This document shows positions 31,334 through 40,638 of a stretch of DNA of 56,671 nucleotides, one piece after another (the stretch's first letter is position 1; each line of letters starts with the position of its first letter). Origin of the DNA: Candidatus Lachnoclostridium pullistercoris (lineage in GTDB: Bacteria > Bacillota > Clostridia > Lachnospirales > Lachnospiraceae); the NCBI GenBank assembly GCA_019119775.1, contig DWWL01000071.1, forward strand, positions 1-56,671, in the 5' to 3' direction. Position numbers and translations under genes: made by a program. The notes below the pieces were generated by a model. The model was not told the origin of the DNA. It ran no database searches and saw only the letters and a program-made list of their open reading frames with translations.

Positions 31334-32188
31334 ATGAAGATAACCCGTGTGATCAATAATAATGTGGTGGCGGCTGTGGATGACGAGAGCCATGAGCTGG
31401 TGCTCATGGGAAACGGGATCGGCTTTCACAGGAAACTGGGAGACGAGGTGGACCCGGCAGCGGTGGAGAAGACCTTTACCCGCTCTGATGAGAAATGGGT
31501 GAGGAATTTTAAGCGGCTGTCAGAGGAGATCCCCTACGAATATATGCACATGACAAACGAGATTATCAACTATGCGCAGCTTTCTCTGGGGAAGGAGCTG
31601 AATGAGGACGTGTATATTGCCCTGACGGATCATCTGAACTTTGCCATTCAGAGAGTCCGCCAGGGAGTGGTGCTGACCAACTCCATGCTGTGGGAGATCA
31701 AGCACTATTACAGCCACGAGTTTCAGATCGGGCAGGAGGCCATCGCCATCATCAGGCGGTATACAGGGATCGAGATGCCGGTGGACGAGGCGGGATTTAT
31801 CGCCATGCACATCCTGAACTCAGAGCTGGATATTGATATGGACCTGTCCAGGCTGATCACCAGGATCATCCAGGACGTGTTAAATATCATCACCTACCAT
31901 TTTCACATAGTTATCGACGAGGAGTCCTTAGACTATGAGCGTTTCGTGACTCATTTGAAATTCTTCATCCAGCGGGCGATCCATGAAAATGAGTCGAAGA
32001 TCTGGGATCAGAGCCTGATGGACATGATCCGGGCCCAGTATCTGGAGTCCTACGACTGCGCCAGCAAGGTGGCGGCCTACATCCAGAAGACCACGCCCTA
32101 CCGGGTGTCGGAGGAGGAGACGATCTATCTGACCGTCCATATCCAGAGGCTGCAGACTTCCTCCCGACGGATCGGCGACGAAGAGTAA
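31334..32188 (+). CDS. licT: BglG/LicT-family transcription antiterminator
   Basis: 284 aa. N-terminal RNA-binding CAT domain (MKITRVINNNVVAAVDDE; LMGNGIGFHRK), then two PRD domains with the expected histidines (LTDHLNFAIQRV; EAGFIAMHILNSE; THLKFFIQRAI; LTVHIQRL). PTS components phosphorylate these to signal substrate presence. It should bind the RAT at 27546 and allow read-through into bglP. Start after GGAGGAAGGAAG. Last gene of the operon. Confidence 0.95.
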   Translation: MKITRVINNNVVAAVDDESHELVLMGNGIGFHRKLGDEVDPAAVEKTFTRSDEKWVRNFKRLSEEIPYEYMHMTNEIINYAQLSLGKELNEDVYIALTDHLNFAIQRVRQGVVLTNSMLWEIKHYYSHEFQIGQEAIAIIRRYTGIEMPVDEAGFIAMHILNSELDIDMDLSRLITRIIQDVLNIITYHFHIVIDEESLDYERFVTHLKFFIQRAIHENESKIWDQSLMDMIRAQYLESYDCASKVAAYIQKTTPYRVSEEETIYLTVHIQRLQTSSRRIGDEE

Positions 32189-32266
32189 AACGATGGAAAA
32201 GGCTGAGGCAGGCGGAGAGAGAATTCTCTTCCGCCTGGGGCTGTGAAAAAAGCATAGCCCAAAAAC

Positions 32267-32310
32267 AAAGAAGGACCATGGAGCAAAAATAAGCCCAGGG
32301 TCCTTCTTTT
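32267..32310 (+). terminator. terminator of the bgl operon
   Basis: AAAGAAGGACC (32267-32277) pairs with GGTCCTTCTT (32299-32308), followed by TTTGTGTT. A first hairpin with AGGCGGA/TCCGCCT arms lies at about 32210-32236. In the rest of 32189-32613 I see only the hairpin at 32475-32508 and no credible gene. Confidence 0.8.
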
Positions 32311-32474
32311 GTGTTAAAATTAACCTGCAATGATAAAAGGAAACGCATATGGCAGACAGGCAGAAGGAATCTTCGGCATTATGAAGAATGATCGATGGTA
32401 TAAGCGAATTGTACGAAGTAAGGGGAGTTATACGCATGTTTAGGAAATTTCATGTGCTTACGCATAAAAAGAGA

Positions 32475-32508
32475 GCTGTGAAAAAATGATTTCTCATTTT
32501 TTCACAGC
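32475..32508 (+). terminator. perfect 15-bp hairpin
   Basis: GCTGTGAAAAAATGA (32475-32489) pairs without mismatch with TCATTTTTTCACAGC (32494-32508) around TTTC. There is no T run after it, but the stem is A/T-rich and strong. It sits 105 bp before ttcA and may act as a terminator or insulator. Confidence 0.4.
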
Positions 32509-32613
32509 CCCTCCGCGGAGACCGCACTGCGGCGGAAAGGAAAATATCCTTGTAAACTTCCCCATTCCGATTATAATAGTAGGGACGATATTTGAGAAAA
32601 GGAGACTGGGCCA

Positions 32614-33489
32614 ATGAAAACCCCCTGTCAGAGAATTGAGAGCAGCATAATTAAAAAATTCCGCAAGGAGATCTGGCGCCCCTTTGTCCGGGGAATGCAG
32701 GAATTCCGCATGGTGAAGGAAGGGGACCGGGTGGCCGTGTGCATTTCCGGCGGGAAAGATTCCATGCTCTTAGCCAAATGTATGCAGGAGATCCGCCGCC
32801 ACGGGGACATAAAGTTTGATTTGGAATTTCTGGTGATGGACCCTGGATATCATCCGGACAACCGGCGGATGATCGAGGAGAACGCCAGGCTGATGGAAAT
32901 CCCCATCCGGGTGGTGGAGTCAGACATTTTCAACACGGTGGCGGATATCCGGGAAAATCCCTGCTATCTCTGCGCCAGGATGCGGCGCGGCTTTCTCTAC
33001 GCCAACGCGCAGGCTCTGGGCTGCAATAAGATCGCCCTGGGCCATCATTTCAACGATGTGATCGAGACGACGCTCATGGGAATGCTCTATGGGGGACAGT
33101 TCAACACCATGCTGCCCAGGCTCTGCAGCACGAACTTTCCGGGAATGGAGCTGATCCGCCCCCTCTACTATGTGAGGGAGGAGGATATCCTGGCCTGGAA
33201 GGATTACAATGGGCTCCGCTTTCTCCAGTGCGCCTGCCGCTTTACGGAGCAGATCGCCAGGGAGAGAGAGGCCAGAGGGGAGGCGGCGGACGCGGCGGAC
33301 ATCGTCCACACCTCCAAGCGCCAGGAGGTCAAAGAGCTGATTGCCATGATGAAAAAGACAAATCCGGGCGTGGAGAACAACATTTTAAAGAGCGCGGAAA
33401 ATGTCAATCTGGACATCTGCTTAGGCTACGTCTCCGGCGGAGTCCGCCACCATTTTATGGAGCGGTACGAGCGCGGGGCAGACACATAA
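32614..33489 (+). CDS. ttcA: TtcA-family tRNA 2-thiocytidine synthetase
   Basis: 291 aa, PP-loop ATPase of the TtcA/TilS superfamily. The PP-loop is CISGGKDSMLLA, the iron-sulfur/thiolation cysteines are in CYLCARMRRGFLY, and further blocks are ALGHHFNDVIETTLMGMLYGGQF and RPLYYVRE. Expected reaction: thiolation of cytidine 32 of tRNAs using an iron-sulfur cluster. Clostridia have several paralogues, so the exact target base is uncertain. Start after AAAAGGAGACTGGGCC. Probably monocistronic. Confidence 0.85.
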   Translation: MKTPCQRIESSIIKKFRKEIWRPFVRGMQEFRMVKEGDRVAVCISGGKDSMLLAKCMQEIRRHGDIKFDLEFLVMDPGYHPDNRRMIEENARLMEIPIRVVESDIFNTVADIRENPCYLCARMRRGFLYANAQALGCNKIALGHHFNDVIETTLMGMLYGGQFNTMLPRLCSTNFPGMELIRPLYYVREEDILAWKDYNGLRFLQCACRFTEQIAREREARGEAADAADIVHTSKRQEVKELIAMMKKTNPGVENNILKSAENVNLDICLGYVSGGVRHHFMERYERGADT

Positions 33490-33547
33490 ACGGCCGGTCC
33501 CGGGCATAGACTTTCTTATAAAAAATAAGTAAGGAAGGTATGCCTAT

Positions 33548-35113
33548 ATGGAACTGGTGAAGAAAAACATCCGCATGAACCGGTGGAAAAACCACGCCGC
33601 CACCCAGCTGACCCTGGACGACGATTTTATCGTGCCGGATACGATGGATGATATGGAACAGGTCATTTTAGATACGGGCAGCGTTCAGATCGAGTCCTCC
33701 CGCCCTCAGGGAGAGAAGGTGGTGATCCGGGGGAAACTGGATTTTAAGGTGCTTTACCGCCGGGAAGGCGGCGGTCTTCAGGCCCTGGGCGGCTCCATCC
33801 CATTTGAGGAGACGGTGAACGTGCCGGGGCTGACGGAGCATGATTTTGTGAACGTCACCTGGGACCTGGACGATCTGAACGCAGGCATGATCAATTCCAG
33901 AAAGATCAATGTGAAGGCGCTGGTGACTTTAAACGTTCAGGTGGAGACGATGTTTGACACGGAGGCGGCGGTGGACGCGGCGTCCGCGGGAAACGGAGAG
34001 GACGTGCGGGCGCTGAAGGAGGAGCTGGAGGTGGCGGAGATCGCCGTCCGAAAGAAGGATACTTACCGGGTGAAGGAAAATCTCACTCTGCCGGGCAGCA
34101 AGCCCAACCTGGAGAAGATCCTCTGGAGCGAGGTCCAGCTCTCCGGCACTTCCAGCAGGCCGGGGGACGGAAATATCCACATTGAAGGGGAGCTGGCGGT
34201 ATTTGTGATTTATGATCCGGAGGGAGAGGGAGCGCCCGTCCAGTGGGTGGAGGAGAGCGTTCCCTTCTCCGGAGAGCTGGAGGTGGCCGGCTGCAGAGAG
34301 GAGATGATTCCGGTGATCTCCATGCGCCTGGTGCACCGGGAGGTGGAGGCCAGGCCAGATTACGACGGAGAAATGAGGGAGCTGGAACTGGACGCAGTGG
34401 TGGAGCTGGACATGAAGCTCTACGAGGAGGAGAAGATCCAGCTTTTGAGCGATCTTTATTCCACAAACCGGGAGATCGTGCCGGAGACAGGGGAAGTGTG
34501 CTTTGACCAGATCCTGACGAAGAATCTGTGCAAGTGCAGGATCAGCGAGAAGATGGAGATCAGCCGCCATGACAGGATCCTTCAGATCTGCCACAGCGAA
34601 GGTTCGGTGAAGATCGATGAGACGGAGATTAAGGATGACACGCTCCACATCGAAGGGGCTTTGGAGGTGCAGCTTCTGTATCTGACCGATGACGACAGTC
34701 AGCCGATCCAGTCAGTGACGGAGATCGTTCCTTTCCACCAGACGGCGGAGGCGAAAGGCATCACCCAGAACAGCATTTACCAGCTGAACGCCAGCCTGGA
34801 CAATATGTCGGCCGTGATGCTGGGAGGCAGCATGGTGGAAATCAAGGCGGCGGTGAACCTGGATCTTTTAGTCCTTCAGCCGGTGTGCCGTCCGGTGATC
34901 CGCGGAGTGGATGTGCAGCCTCTGGACACGGAAAAGCTGCAGAAACTGCCGGGGATTGTGGGATATATTGTCCAGCCCGGGGACAGTCTGTGGAAAATCG
35001 CGAAAAAATTTCACACCACGGTGGATAACATTATGGAGACGAACGGGCTGACTACAGATCAGCTCCAGCCGGGAGAGAAACTGATCCTGGTGAAGGAGAT
35101 CGCCCAGGGGTGA
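33548..35113 (+). CDS. sipL: SipL-like spore morphogenesis protein (SPOCS + LysM)
   Basis: 521 aa. Three DUF3794/SPOCS beta domains (about 40-130, 185-290, 335-440) and a C-terminal LysM domain (about 472-517, GYIVQPGDSLWKIAKKF). This matches SipL of Clostridioides difficile, which binds SpoIVA and anchors the coat to the forespore. It implies a spore-forming host. Start after AAGGAAGGT. SipL and other DUF3794 proteins differ mainly by the LysM domain, present here. Single gene. Confidence 0.9.
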   Translation: MELVKKNIRMNRWKNHAATQLTLDDDFIVPDTMDDMEQVILDTGSVQIESSRPQGEKVVIRGKLDFKVLYRREGGGLQALGGSIPFEETVNVPGLTEHDFVNVTWDLDDLNAGMINSRKINVKALVTLNVQVETMFDTEAAVDAASAGNGEDVRALKEELEVAEIAVRKKDTYRVKENLTLPGSKPNLEKILWSEVQLSGTSSRPGDGNIHIEGELAVFVIYDPEGEGAPVQWVEESVPFSGELEVAGCREEMIPVISMRLVHREVEARPDYDGEMRELELDAVVELDMKLYEEEKIQLLSDLYSTNREIVPETGEVCFDQILTKNLCKCRISEKMEISRHDRILQICHSEGSVKIDETEIKDDTLHIEGALEVQLLYLTDDDSQPIQSVTEIVPFHQTAEAKGITQNSIYQLNASLDNMSAVMLGGSMVEIKAAVNLDLLVLQPVCRPVIRGVDVQPLDTEKLQKLPGIVGYIVQPGDSLWKIAKKFHTTVDNIMETNGLTTDQLQPGEKLILVKEIAQG

Positions 35114-35391
35114 GCGGCCGCTTTCCGGAGGATTTTTCAGCGGAGAGATGGGGCTTCGCGCCGGAAAAATTTTCCTGCGGCGGCCGGCAAGACGGGGCGC
35201 ACCGGCCTGCGGCCGGCGGCATAAGATAGAGTATGGAGAATCCGGCGGAAAGAACAGCCGCCGCAGGCACTGCACCCGGCCGGTGCTTTATCATAGATCA
35301 GGGAAACCTGGGCGGCCGCCGCGTATTTGCAAGACGCTGCAGCCGTTTACATAACCCGTGCAGTGCCGGGAAGAGGGAAGGGAAGATACCA

Positions 35392-35646
35392 ATGAATTAC
35401 ACTTATCTGGTAAAGTGCGCCGACGGCACTCTCTACTGCGGATGGACAAACTGTCTGGAAAAACGGCTGGAGGCCCACAACAGCGGCAAAGGGGCGAAAT
35501 ACACGAAGGCCCGCCGCCCGGTCACTCTTGTCTACTATGAAGAGTTTGCCACGAAGGAGGAGGCCATGAGCCGGGAGTGGGCCATCAAAAGGCTGAGCCG
35601 CCGGGAAAAAGAGGAGCTGATCCGGAAAAATCCCCTTATTCCGTGA
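35392..35646 (+). CDS. GIY-YIG nuclease domain protein
   Basis: 84 aa, a single GIY-YIG domain of the YhbQ/UPF0213 type: YTYLVKCADGTLYCGWTNCL carries the two half motifs (YLV...YCG), then the catalytic arginine region LEKRLEAHNSGKGAKYTKAR and the glutamate in YYEEFATKEEA. Such proteins are of uncertain cellular role. ATG at 35392 is preferred (GAAGGGAAG upstream); the frame is open further upstream. Tail overlaps the convergent kinase gene by 11 bp. The 278 bp before it contain GC-rich inverted repeats but no gene. Confidence 0.85.
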   Translation: MNYTYLVKCADGTLYCGWTNCLEKRLEAHNSGKGAKYTKARRPVTLVYYEEFATKEEAMSREWAIKRLSRREKEELIRKNPLIP

Positions 35647-37936
35647 TATCTGTCTGTTCCGCCTGCTCTGCCGAAGGTTCCTCCGGCTTTTTCACGGGGA
35701 AGGCCACCAGAGCCTTGAACAGGTCGCCGTCGATGATGATATCAAAGGTCCCCTTCTGCAGCAGGGTCAGATTTTTGGCGATGGAGAGACCGAGGCCGCT
35801 GCCTTCCGTGGTTCTGGCCACGTCGCCCCGGACGAAACGCTCGGTCAGCTCGCTGGCGTCAATATTTAAGGGGCTTTCTGACACGTTTTTGATGGTAAAG
35901 ACGGCCATGCCGTCCTCCTCCCTCAAATCCACGTAGACCCGGCTGCCTTCCATAGCGTACTTGCAGGCGTTGTTGTAAAGGTTTTCCAGGATCCTCCACA
36001 GCCGCCGTCCGTCCGCCTCGATCACCAGCTTTCCGTCAGGCAGATGGGTGACCAGATCCAGGCGCCTGGCAGCGAATTTCTCCTCAAACTCGCCTCCCGT
36101 CTGCTGGATGAGCTCTGTAAAATTCAGGTCGCTGATCTCCAGCTTTACGTTGCCGGAGCTGGCTTTGGACGCCTCCACCAGATCTTCCGTCAGATTCTTT
36201 AACCGCTGGGATTTCTGCTCCAGCACCTCCAGGTAGGACTGGATCTTCGGGTCCTGAATATGCTCTCTCTTGATCAAGTCCACGTAGTTGATGATGGAGG
36301 TGAGAGGCGTTTTAATGTCGTGGGAGACGTTGGTGATCAGATCGGCCTTCAACCGCTCGCTCTTTACCTGCTCTTTGAGCACATCCTCCATCCCGTGGGA
36401 GATGTTGTTTAAGTTGTCGGCCAGCTCCTTCTCCTTTCCGGAAAACAGGGCGGTGTCGATCTGATAGCTGGTATTGCCGGCGGACAGATTGTCAATGGCC
36501 TCGGAAATCTTGTCCAGCTCCCAGGCGTTGTGGAACATGTAGTGGAAGCCCCACAGATCCAGCACGGTCAGAAAGAGCAGAAGAAGGATGCCCACAATAT
36601 ACTGCAGCGCCCCGTGTCCGTGGTAGAAGGACAGGAAAACGCCTGACAGGACGGCAAGGTTCGCTCCGAGAAAGCAGAAGTAGATGAACGCCACCACGAT
36701 GGTCAGCTTCTTCTCGGAAAAATAAATGTTCAGGAACTTTCTGCCGTTTTTGAAAATGCTGTTGGTCCAGAGAGTTTTGGCTCCGTAGCGCCGCATCAGG
36801 CTGGCTGCCTCCCAGAGAAGGAGGAAATAAATGCAGACGGCGCTTACCAGCATATCCGTGTAGGACCAGTAATCCACCAGCACCACCAGATGGAGGAGCT
36901 TTGAGAATACCCGGTAGCTTAAGAATACGGCGAGCAGACAGCCAAAGAGCGTGAGCAGAACGCTGCTCTCTGTGCTGAGAGCGTCGTAATAGTTTAAGGG
37001 GGCATTCTTTTCCGCCGCCATAAAACGGAAGAGGGTCAGGGCCATTCCCAGCACGCCGGTGAGAATGCAGAAAATCCCGCCCACGTACATCACCCGCATA
37101 TTCTGAAAGGAGTCATATCCCGCGGAATAGGCGTCGGTGTAGGGGTAGGAGGTGTCCAGACCAATGGCCACGTAGTAATTGTTGTTGTCGTAAGGGTTGC
37201 TGGCCTCCGCCATCTGGGAGATGTTGGTGGGCAGCACGGAAATATTGGTATCCGGCCCCAGGGTAGTGCCGTCCACGTAGCAGTACCGGCCCATGGCGCG
37301 GATGGCGTCCGGAGTCATGTCCGGCGCGTTGGTATACATGTTCTGGTCTGATTCAGAGCGGTTGTAGCACACCTGAAAGACCAGGTTGGACGGTTTGGCG
37401 ATCAGGTTGTTGTAAGTGCTCAGATAGCTTCCCAGACGGGTCATGATCTCCAAGGAAAGCCCCTCCAGAGTGGAGTAGGCGTCCCCCGGCTCTGAGTAGT
37501 TGTCGCTGGGCATGTAGACCCGCCAGTCCACCACAAAATTGTCTTCCTGATGGGGAGTTTCCTCCACATCCGTGCGCACCACCTCGTAGTCGCTGTTCAG
37601 ATAATAGCCCAGAGACTTGCCGTACCGGATCAGCTCATCCAGCGTGTAGGTCATGGTCTGCGTCTCGATGCCGGAGGTGTAGGACACTCCCACCATTTTC
37701 TTGCTGTAGTCCAGCTGTCCGTCTGTCTCGAACACATCTTTGTAGTTTACATAGTCAAAAATGCGGTTGATATCCTTTTCCAGCTGTTCCTTAAAAAGAT
37801 CGGAGTCCTCGTACACAGAGTGGGAGAACAGGTGGATCCCCCGGCCGTAGTTGTAATTTAAATACATCAGGCTCAGCCCCAGCACGGCGACCGCCACAAA
37901 TGCCAGGTGGAGGAGCAGGGCAGTAAATTTCTTCAT
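35636..37936 (-). CDS. sensor histidine kinase with large extracytoplasmic domain
   Basis: 766 aa. The N-terminal membrane helix (LLLHLAFVAVAVLGLSLMYL) is followed by about 260 external residues. Several membrane segments (about 285-470) and a HAMP-like linker then lead to HisKA with His539 in NVSHDIKTPLTSIINY and an ATPase domain with NLYNNACKYAM and GSGLGLSIAKNL. Partner of the regulator encoded 9 bp upstream. The long sensor part is unusual for a VanS-like kinase and implies an external ligand; its identity is not visible. Confidence 0.93.
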   Translation of the reverse strand: MKKFTALLLHLAFVAVAVLGLSLMYLNYNYGRGIHLFSHSVYEDSDLFKEQLEKDINRIFDYVNYKDVFETDGQLDYSKKMVGVSYTSGIETQTMTYTLDELIRYGKSLGYYLNSDYEVVRTDVEETPHQEDNFVVDWRVYMPSDNYSEPGDAYSTLEGLSLEIMTRLGSYLSTYNNLIAKPSNLVFQVCYNRSESDQNMYTNAPDMTPDAIRAMGRYCYVDGTTLGPDTNISVLPTNISQMAEASNPYDNNNYYVAIGLDTSYPYTDAYSAGYDSFQNMRVMYVGGIFCILTGVLGMALTLFRFMAAEKNAPLNYYDALSTESSVLLTLFGCLLAVFLSYRVFSKLLHLVVLVDYWSYTDMLVSAVCIYFLLLWEAASLMRRYGAKTLWTNSIFKNGRKFLNIYFSEKKLTIVVAFIYFCFLGANLAVLSGVFLSFYHGHGALQYIVGILLLLFLTVLDLWGFHYMFHNAWELDKISEAIDNLSAGNTSYQIDTALFSGKEKELADNLNNISHGMEDVLKEQVKSERLKADLITNVSHDIKTPLTSIINYVDLIKREHIQDPKIQSYLEVLEQKSQRLKNLTEDLVEASKASSGNVKLEISDLNFTELIQQTGGEFEEKFAARRLDLVTHLPDGKLVIEADGRRLWRILENLYNNACKYAMEGSRVYVDLREEDGMAVFTIKNVSESPLNIDASELTERFVRGDVARTTEGSGLGLSIAKNLTLLQKGTFDIIIDGDLFKALVAFPVKKPEEPSAEQAEQTDITE

Positions 37937-37945
37937 AGGCTCTCC

Positions 37946-38644
37946 TTACTGCTTCTCGATCTTGTATCCCACGCCCCAGACCACCTTGAGATACCGGGGT
38001 TCTCTGGGGTTGATCTCGATCTTTTCCCTGATGTGGCGGATGTGGACGGCCACCGTGTTGTCGGCGCCGATGGCCTCCTCGTTCCAGATCTGTTCGTAGA
38101 TCTCGTCGATGGAAAATACTTTCCCCGCGTTTTTTACCAGCAGAAGCAGGATGTTGTACTCGATGGGGGTGAGCTTGATCGTCTCTCCGTCCACCTGTAC
38201 CTCCTTGTTGTCATCGTTGATGGTGAGGCCGCCGCATTTATAGATCTGCTCGCCGGCCTGCTGCTGGTTCATGTTTCCCAGCTGGGTGTAGCGGCGGATG
38301 TGGGATTTTACCCGGGCCACCAGCTCTAAGGGGTTGAAAGGCTTTGTGATGTAGTCGTCAGCCCCGATATTCAGCCCCAGGATCTTGTCGTTGTCCTCCG
38401 ACTTGGCGGAGAGAATGATGATGGGGATGCTGCTCGTCTCCCGCACCTTTAAGGTGGTGCGGATGCCGTCCAGCCCCGGCATCATCACGTCCAGGATCAT
38501 CAGGTCCACAGGCGTGGTATCCAGGATTTTTAATGCTTCGTAGCCGTCGTAGGCTTTGATCACATGGTATCCCTCTCCGGTCAGATAAATGTCAATTGCT
38601 TCTACGATCTGCTTGTCATCGTCGCAAACTAGTATGTTCTGCAT
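37946..38644 (-). CDS. OmpR/VanR-family response regulator
   Basis: 232 aa. Receiver with DDD (8-10), Asp52 in MILDVMMPGLDG and Lys in ITKPFNPLELVARVKSH; C-terminal winged-helix domain (KLTPIEYNILLLLVKNAGKVFS; VAVHIRHIREKIEI). Close paralogue in layout to the regulator at 17417. Upstream gap of 95 bp to glgB, so it may be read with the glycogen genes or from its own promoter. Start after AGGAGGTCTGCCTT. Confidence 0.94.
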   Translation of the reverse strand: MQNILVCDDDKQIVEAIDIYLTGEGYHVIKAYDGYEALKILDTTPVDLMILDVMMPGLDGIRTTLKVRETSSIPIIILSAKSEDNDKILGLNIGADDYITKPFNPLELVARVKSHIRRYTQLGNMNQQQAGEQIYKCGGLTINDDNKEVQVDGETIKLTPIEYNILLLLVKNAGKVFSIDEIYEQIWNEEAIGADNTVAVHIRHIREKIEINPREPRYLKVVWGVGYKIEKQ

Positions 38645-38739
38645 AAGGCAGACCTCCTTTTATGTATGAAAAATCAGGTGTGAGCGGCTGTGCCGCCGAT
38701 GGATCCTGCCCGTTTCTGCTGTGCCGCCGGGAAAACGGA

Positions 38740-40635
38740 TCATGAAAAACGGAAGATGGCGGCTCCGTAGGGCGGCAGGGGGTAGGCGAAGGAGCAGGGC
38801 TGGCCGTCGCACTCCTTTTTCACTGAGCGGAACACGGGAGCGTGCTCTCCTCTGTGGTAAAGGCCGTGGGCGGTGTCCAGGACCAGGGTGTAGCTGCCTC
38901 TCTTTGGCACGCCCACCCGGTAGTCTGCCCGCTCCATGGGGGTGAAATTGCAGACCACCAGGAGGTTTTTCTTTCCCGTCTCGTCCCGGCGGATGTAGCT
39001 GAAAATGCTCCTGTCCCCGTCGTTGGCATTCACCCACTGGAATCCGTGCCAGTCTCTCTCTAAACGGTAGAGGGCCGGGTATTTCCGGTACAGATGGAGC
39101 AGGTCCGAATAATATTTCTGCAGGTCGGCGTGGAGCGGTTCTTCTGCCAGATACCAGTCCAGAGCCACCTTCTCATCCCACTCGTGGAACTGGCCGAAAT
39201 CCTGTCCCATGAACAGCAGTTTCTTTCCGGGATGGGTCATCATGAAGGTGTAGCCCACCTTCAGATTGGCGAATTTATCCTCGTAGATGCCGGGCATTTT
39301 ATTGATCATGGAGCACTTTAAGTGGACCACCTCGTCGTGGGAGAGGACCAGGATAAAGTTCTCGCTGGATGCGTAGGTCATGCCGAAGGTCATCTTGTTG
39401 TGGTTGTATTTGCGGAAATAGGGGTCTAGCTTCATGTATTCCAGGAAGTCGTGCATCCAGCCCATGTTCCACTTGAAGGTGAAGCCCAGACCGCCCACAG
39501 ACGGATCGTGGGTGACGGACGGCCAGGCCGTGGATTCCTCGGCGATGACCATGGCGCCGTTTCCCCGCAGCTTTACAATGCTGTTTAAATGGCGGAAGAA
39601 CTCGATGGCCTCCAGATTCTGGTTGCCGCCGTACTTGTTGGGGACCCAGTTGCCGCCGCTGCGGCCGTAATCCAGGTAGAGCATGGATGCCACCGCATCC
39701 ACCCGCAGCCCGTCGATGTGGTATTTGTCCAGCCAGTACAGAGCGTTGGCGATGAGGAAATTCTTCACCTCATTCTTGCCGTAGTCAAATACCTTCGTGC
39801 CCCAGTCGGGATGCTCGCCCTTTCGGGGATCGGCGTACTCGTAGAGAGGCTGGCCGTCAAAATCCGCCAGACCGTAGGCGTCCTTCGGAAAATGGGCCGG
39901 CACCCAGTCCAGGATCACGCCGATGCCCTTCCGGTGCATGTAGTTGACAAAATACATGAAATCCTTCGGAGTTCCGTACCGGGAGGTGGGGGCATAGTAG
40001 CCTGTCACCTGGTATCCCCAGGAGGCGTCCAGAGGATGCTCGGCGATCCCCATCAGCTCCACATGGGTGTATCCCATGGCGGAGACGTAGTCCGCCAGCT
40101 CCTTTGCCGCTTCGCGGTAGGTGTAAAAGCCGTCTTTTTCCGGCCGGTTCTTTCTCTTCCAGGAGCCGATATGTACCTCATAAATGCTCAGAGGCTCCTT
40201 TGTCATGTCGGTTTCTTTCCTGCGCTCGATCCACTTGGAATCTGACCAGGAAAACCCTTCAATATTGGCCGTCACAGAAGCCGTTCCAGGGCGGTATTCC
40301 GCCTGAAATGCGTAGGGATCAGCCTTTAAGATCACGTCCCCTCTCTGGGTGGTGACGGCGTATTTGTAGAGCTGTCCCGTTCTCATGCCGGGCACGAAGA
40401 GCTCGTAAATGCCGGAATCCGCCAGCGGCTGCATGGGATGGCTCTTACGGCTCCAGCCGTTAAAGTCTCCCGTCAGGTGCACTTCCCTGGCGTGGGGAGC
40501 CCAGACTGCAAAATAAATCCCCTTTTTTTCCCTGATCGTGCAGGGATGAGCCCCCAGCTTATTGTAGATTTCGTAGTGTGTGCCGTTGCCGAACAGGTAA
40601 CGGTCCATTTCTGTAATAACCCCCGTCTGCTTCAT
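38740..40635 (-). CDS. glgB: 1,4-alpha-glucan branching enzyme
   Basis: 631 aa, GH13. N-terminal CBM48 domain (GAHPCTIREKKGIYFAVWAPHA; VHLTGDFNGWSRKSHPM), catalytic barrel with nucleophile Asp in GLRVDAVASMLYLDY, acid/base Glu in VIAEESTAWP and the third Asp in LSHDEVVHLKCS, then a C-terminal beta domain. Forms alpha-1,6 branches in glycogen. Start after GTGGGAGGAGTAAGAA. Lies 3 bp after the GH13 gene upstream, so the two are coupled; no glgC, glgD or glgA is in the window. Confidence 0.95.
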   Translation of the reverse strand: MKQTGVITEMDRYLFGNGTHYEIYNKLGAHPCTIREKKGIYFAVWAPHAREVHLTGDFNGWSRKSHPMQPLADSGIYELFVPGMRTGQLYKYAVTTQRGDVILKADPYAFQAEYRPGTASVTANIEGFSWSDSKWIERRKETDMTKEPLSIYEVHIGSWKRKNRPEKDGFYTYREAAKELADYVSAMGYTHVELMGIAEHPLDASWGYQVTGYYAPTSRYGTPKDFMYFVNYMHRKGIGVILDWVPAHFPKDAYGLADFDGQPLYEYADPRKGEHPDWGTKVFDYGKNEVKNFLIANALYWLDKYHIDGLRVDAVASMLYLDYGRSGGNWVPNKYGGNQNLEAIEFFRHLNSIVKLRGNGAMVIAEESTAWPSVTHDPSVGGLGFTFKWNMGWMHDFLEYMKLDPYFRKYNHNKMTFGMTYASSENFILVLSHDEVVHLKCSMINKMPGIYEDKFANLKVGYTFMMTHPGKKLLFMGQDFGQFHEWDEKVALDWYLAEEPLHADLQKYYSDLLHLYRKYPALYRLERDWHGFQWVNANDGDRSIFSYIRRDETGKKNLLVVCNFTPMERADYRVGVPKRGSYTLVLDTAHGLYHRGEHAPVFRSVKKECDGQPCSFAYPLPPYGAAIFRFS

Positions 40636-40638
40636 TTC

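Noticed and set aside
32381..32490. Two 16-17-aa peptides downstream of licT
   Set aside because: No clear ribosome binding sites, no hydrophobic segment, and the second runs into the hairpin at 32475.
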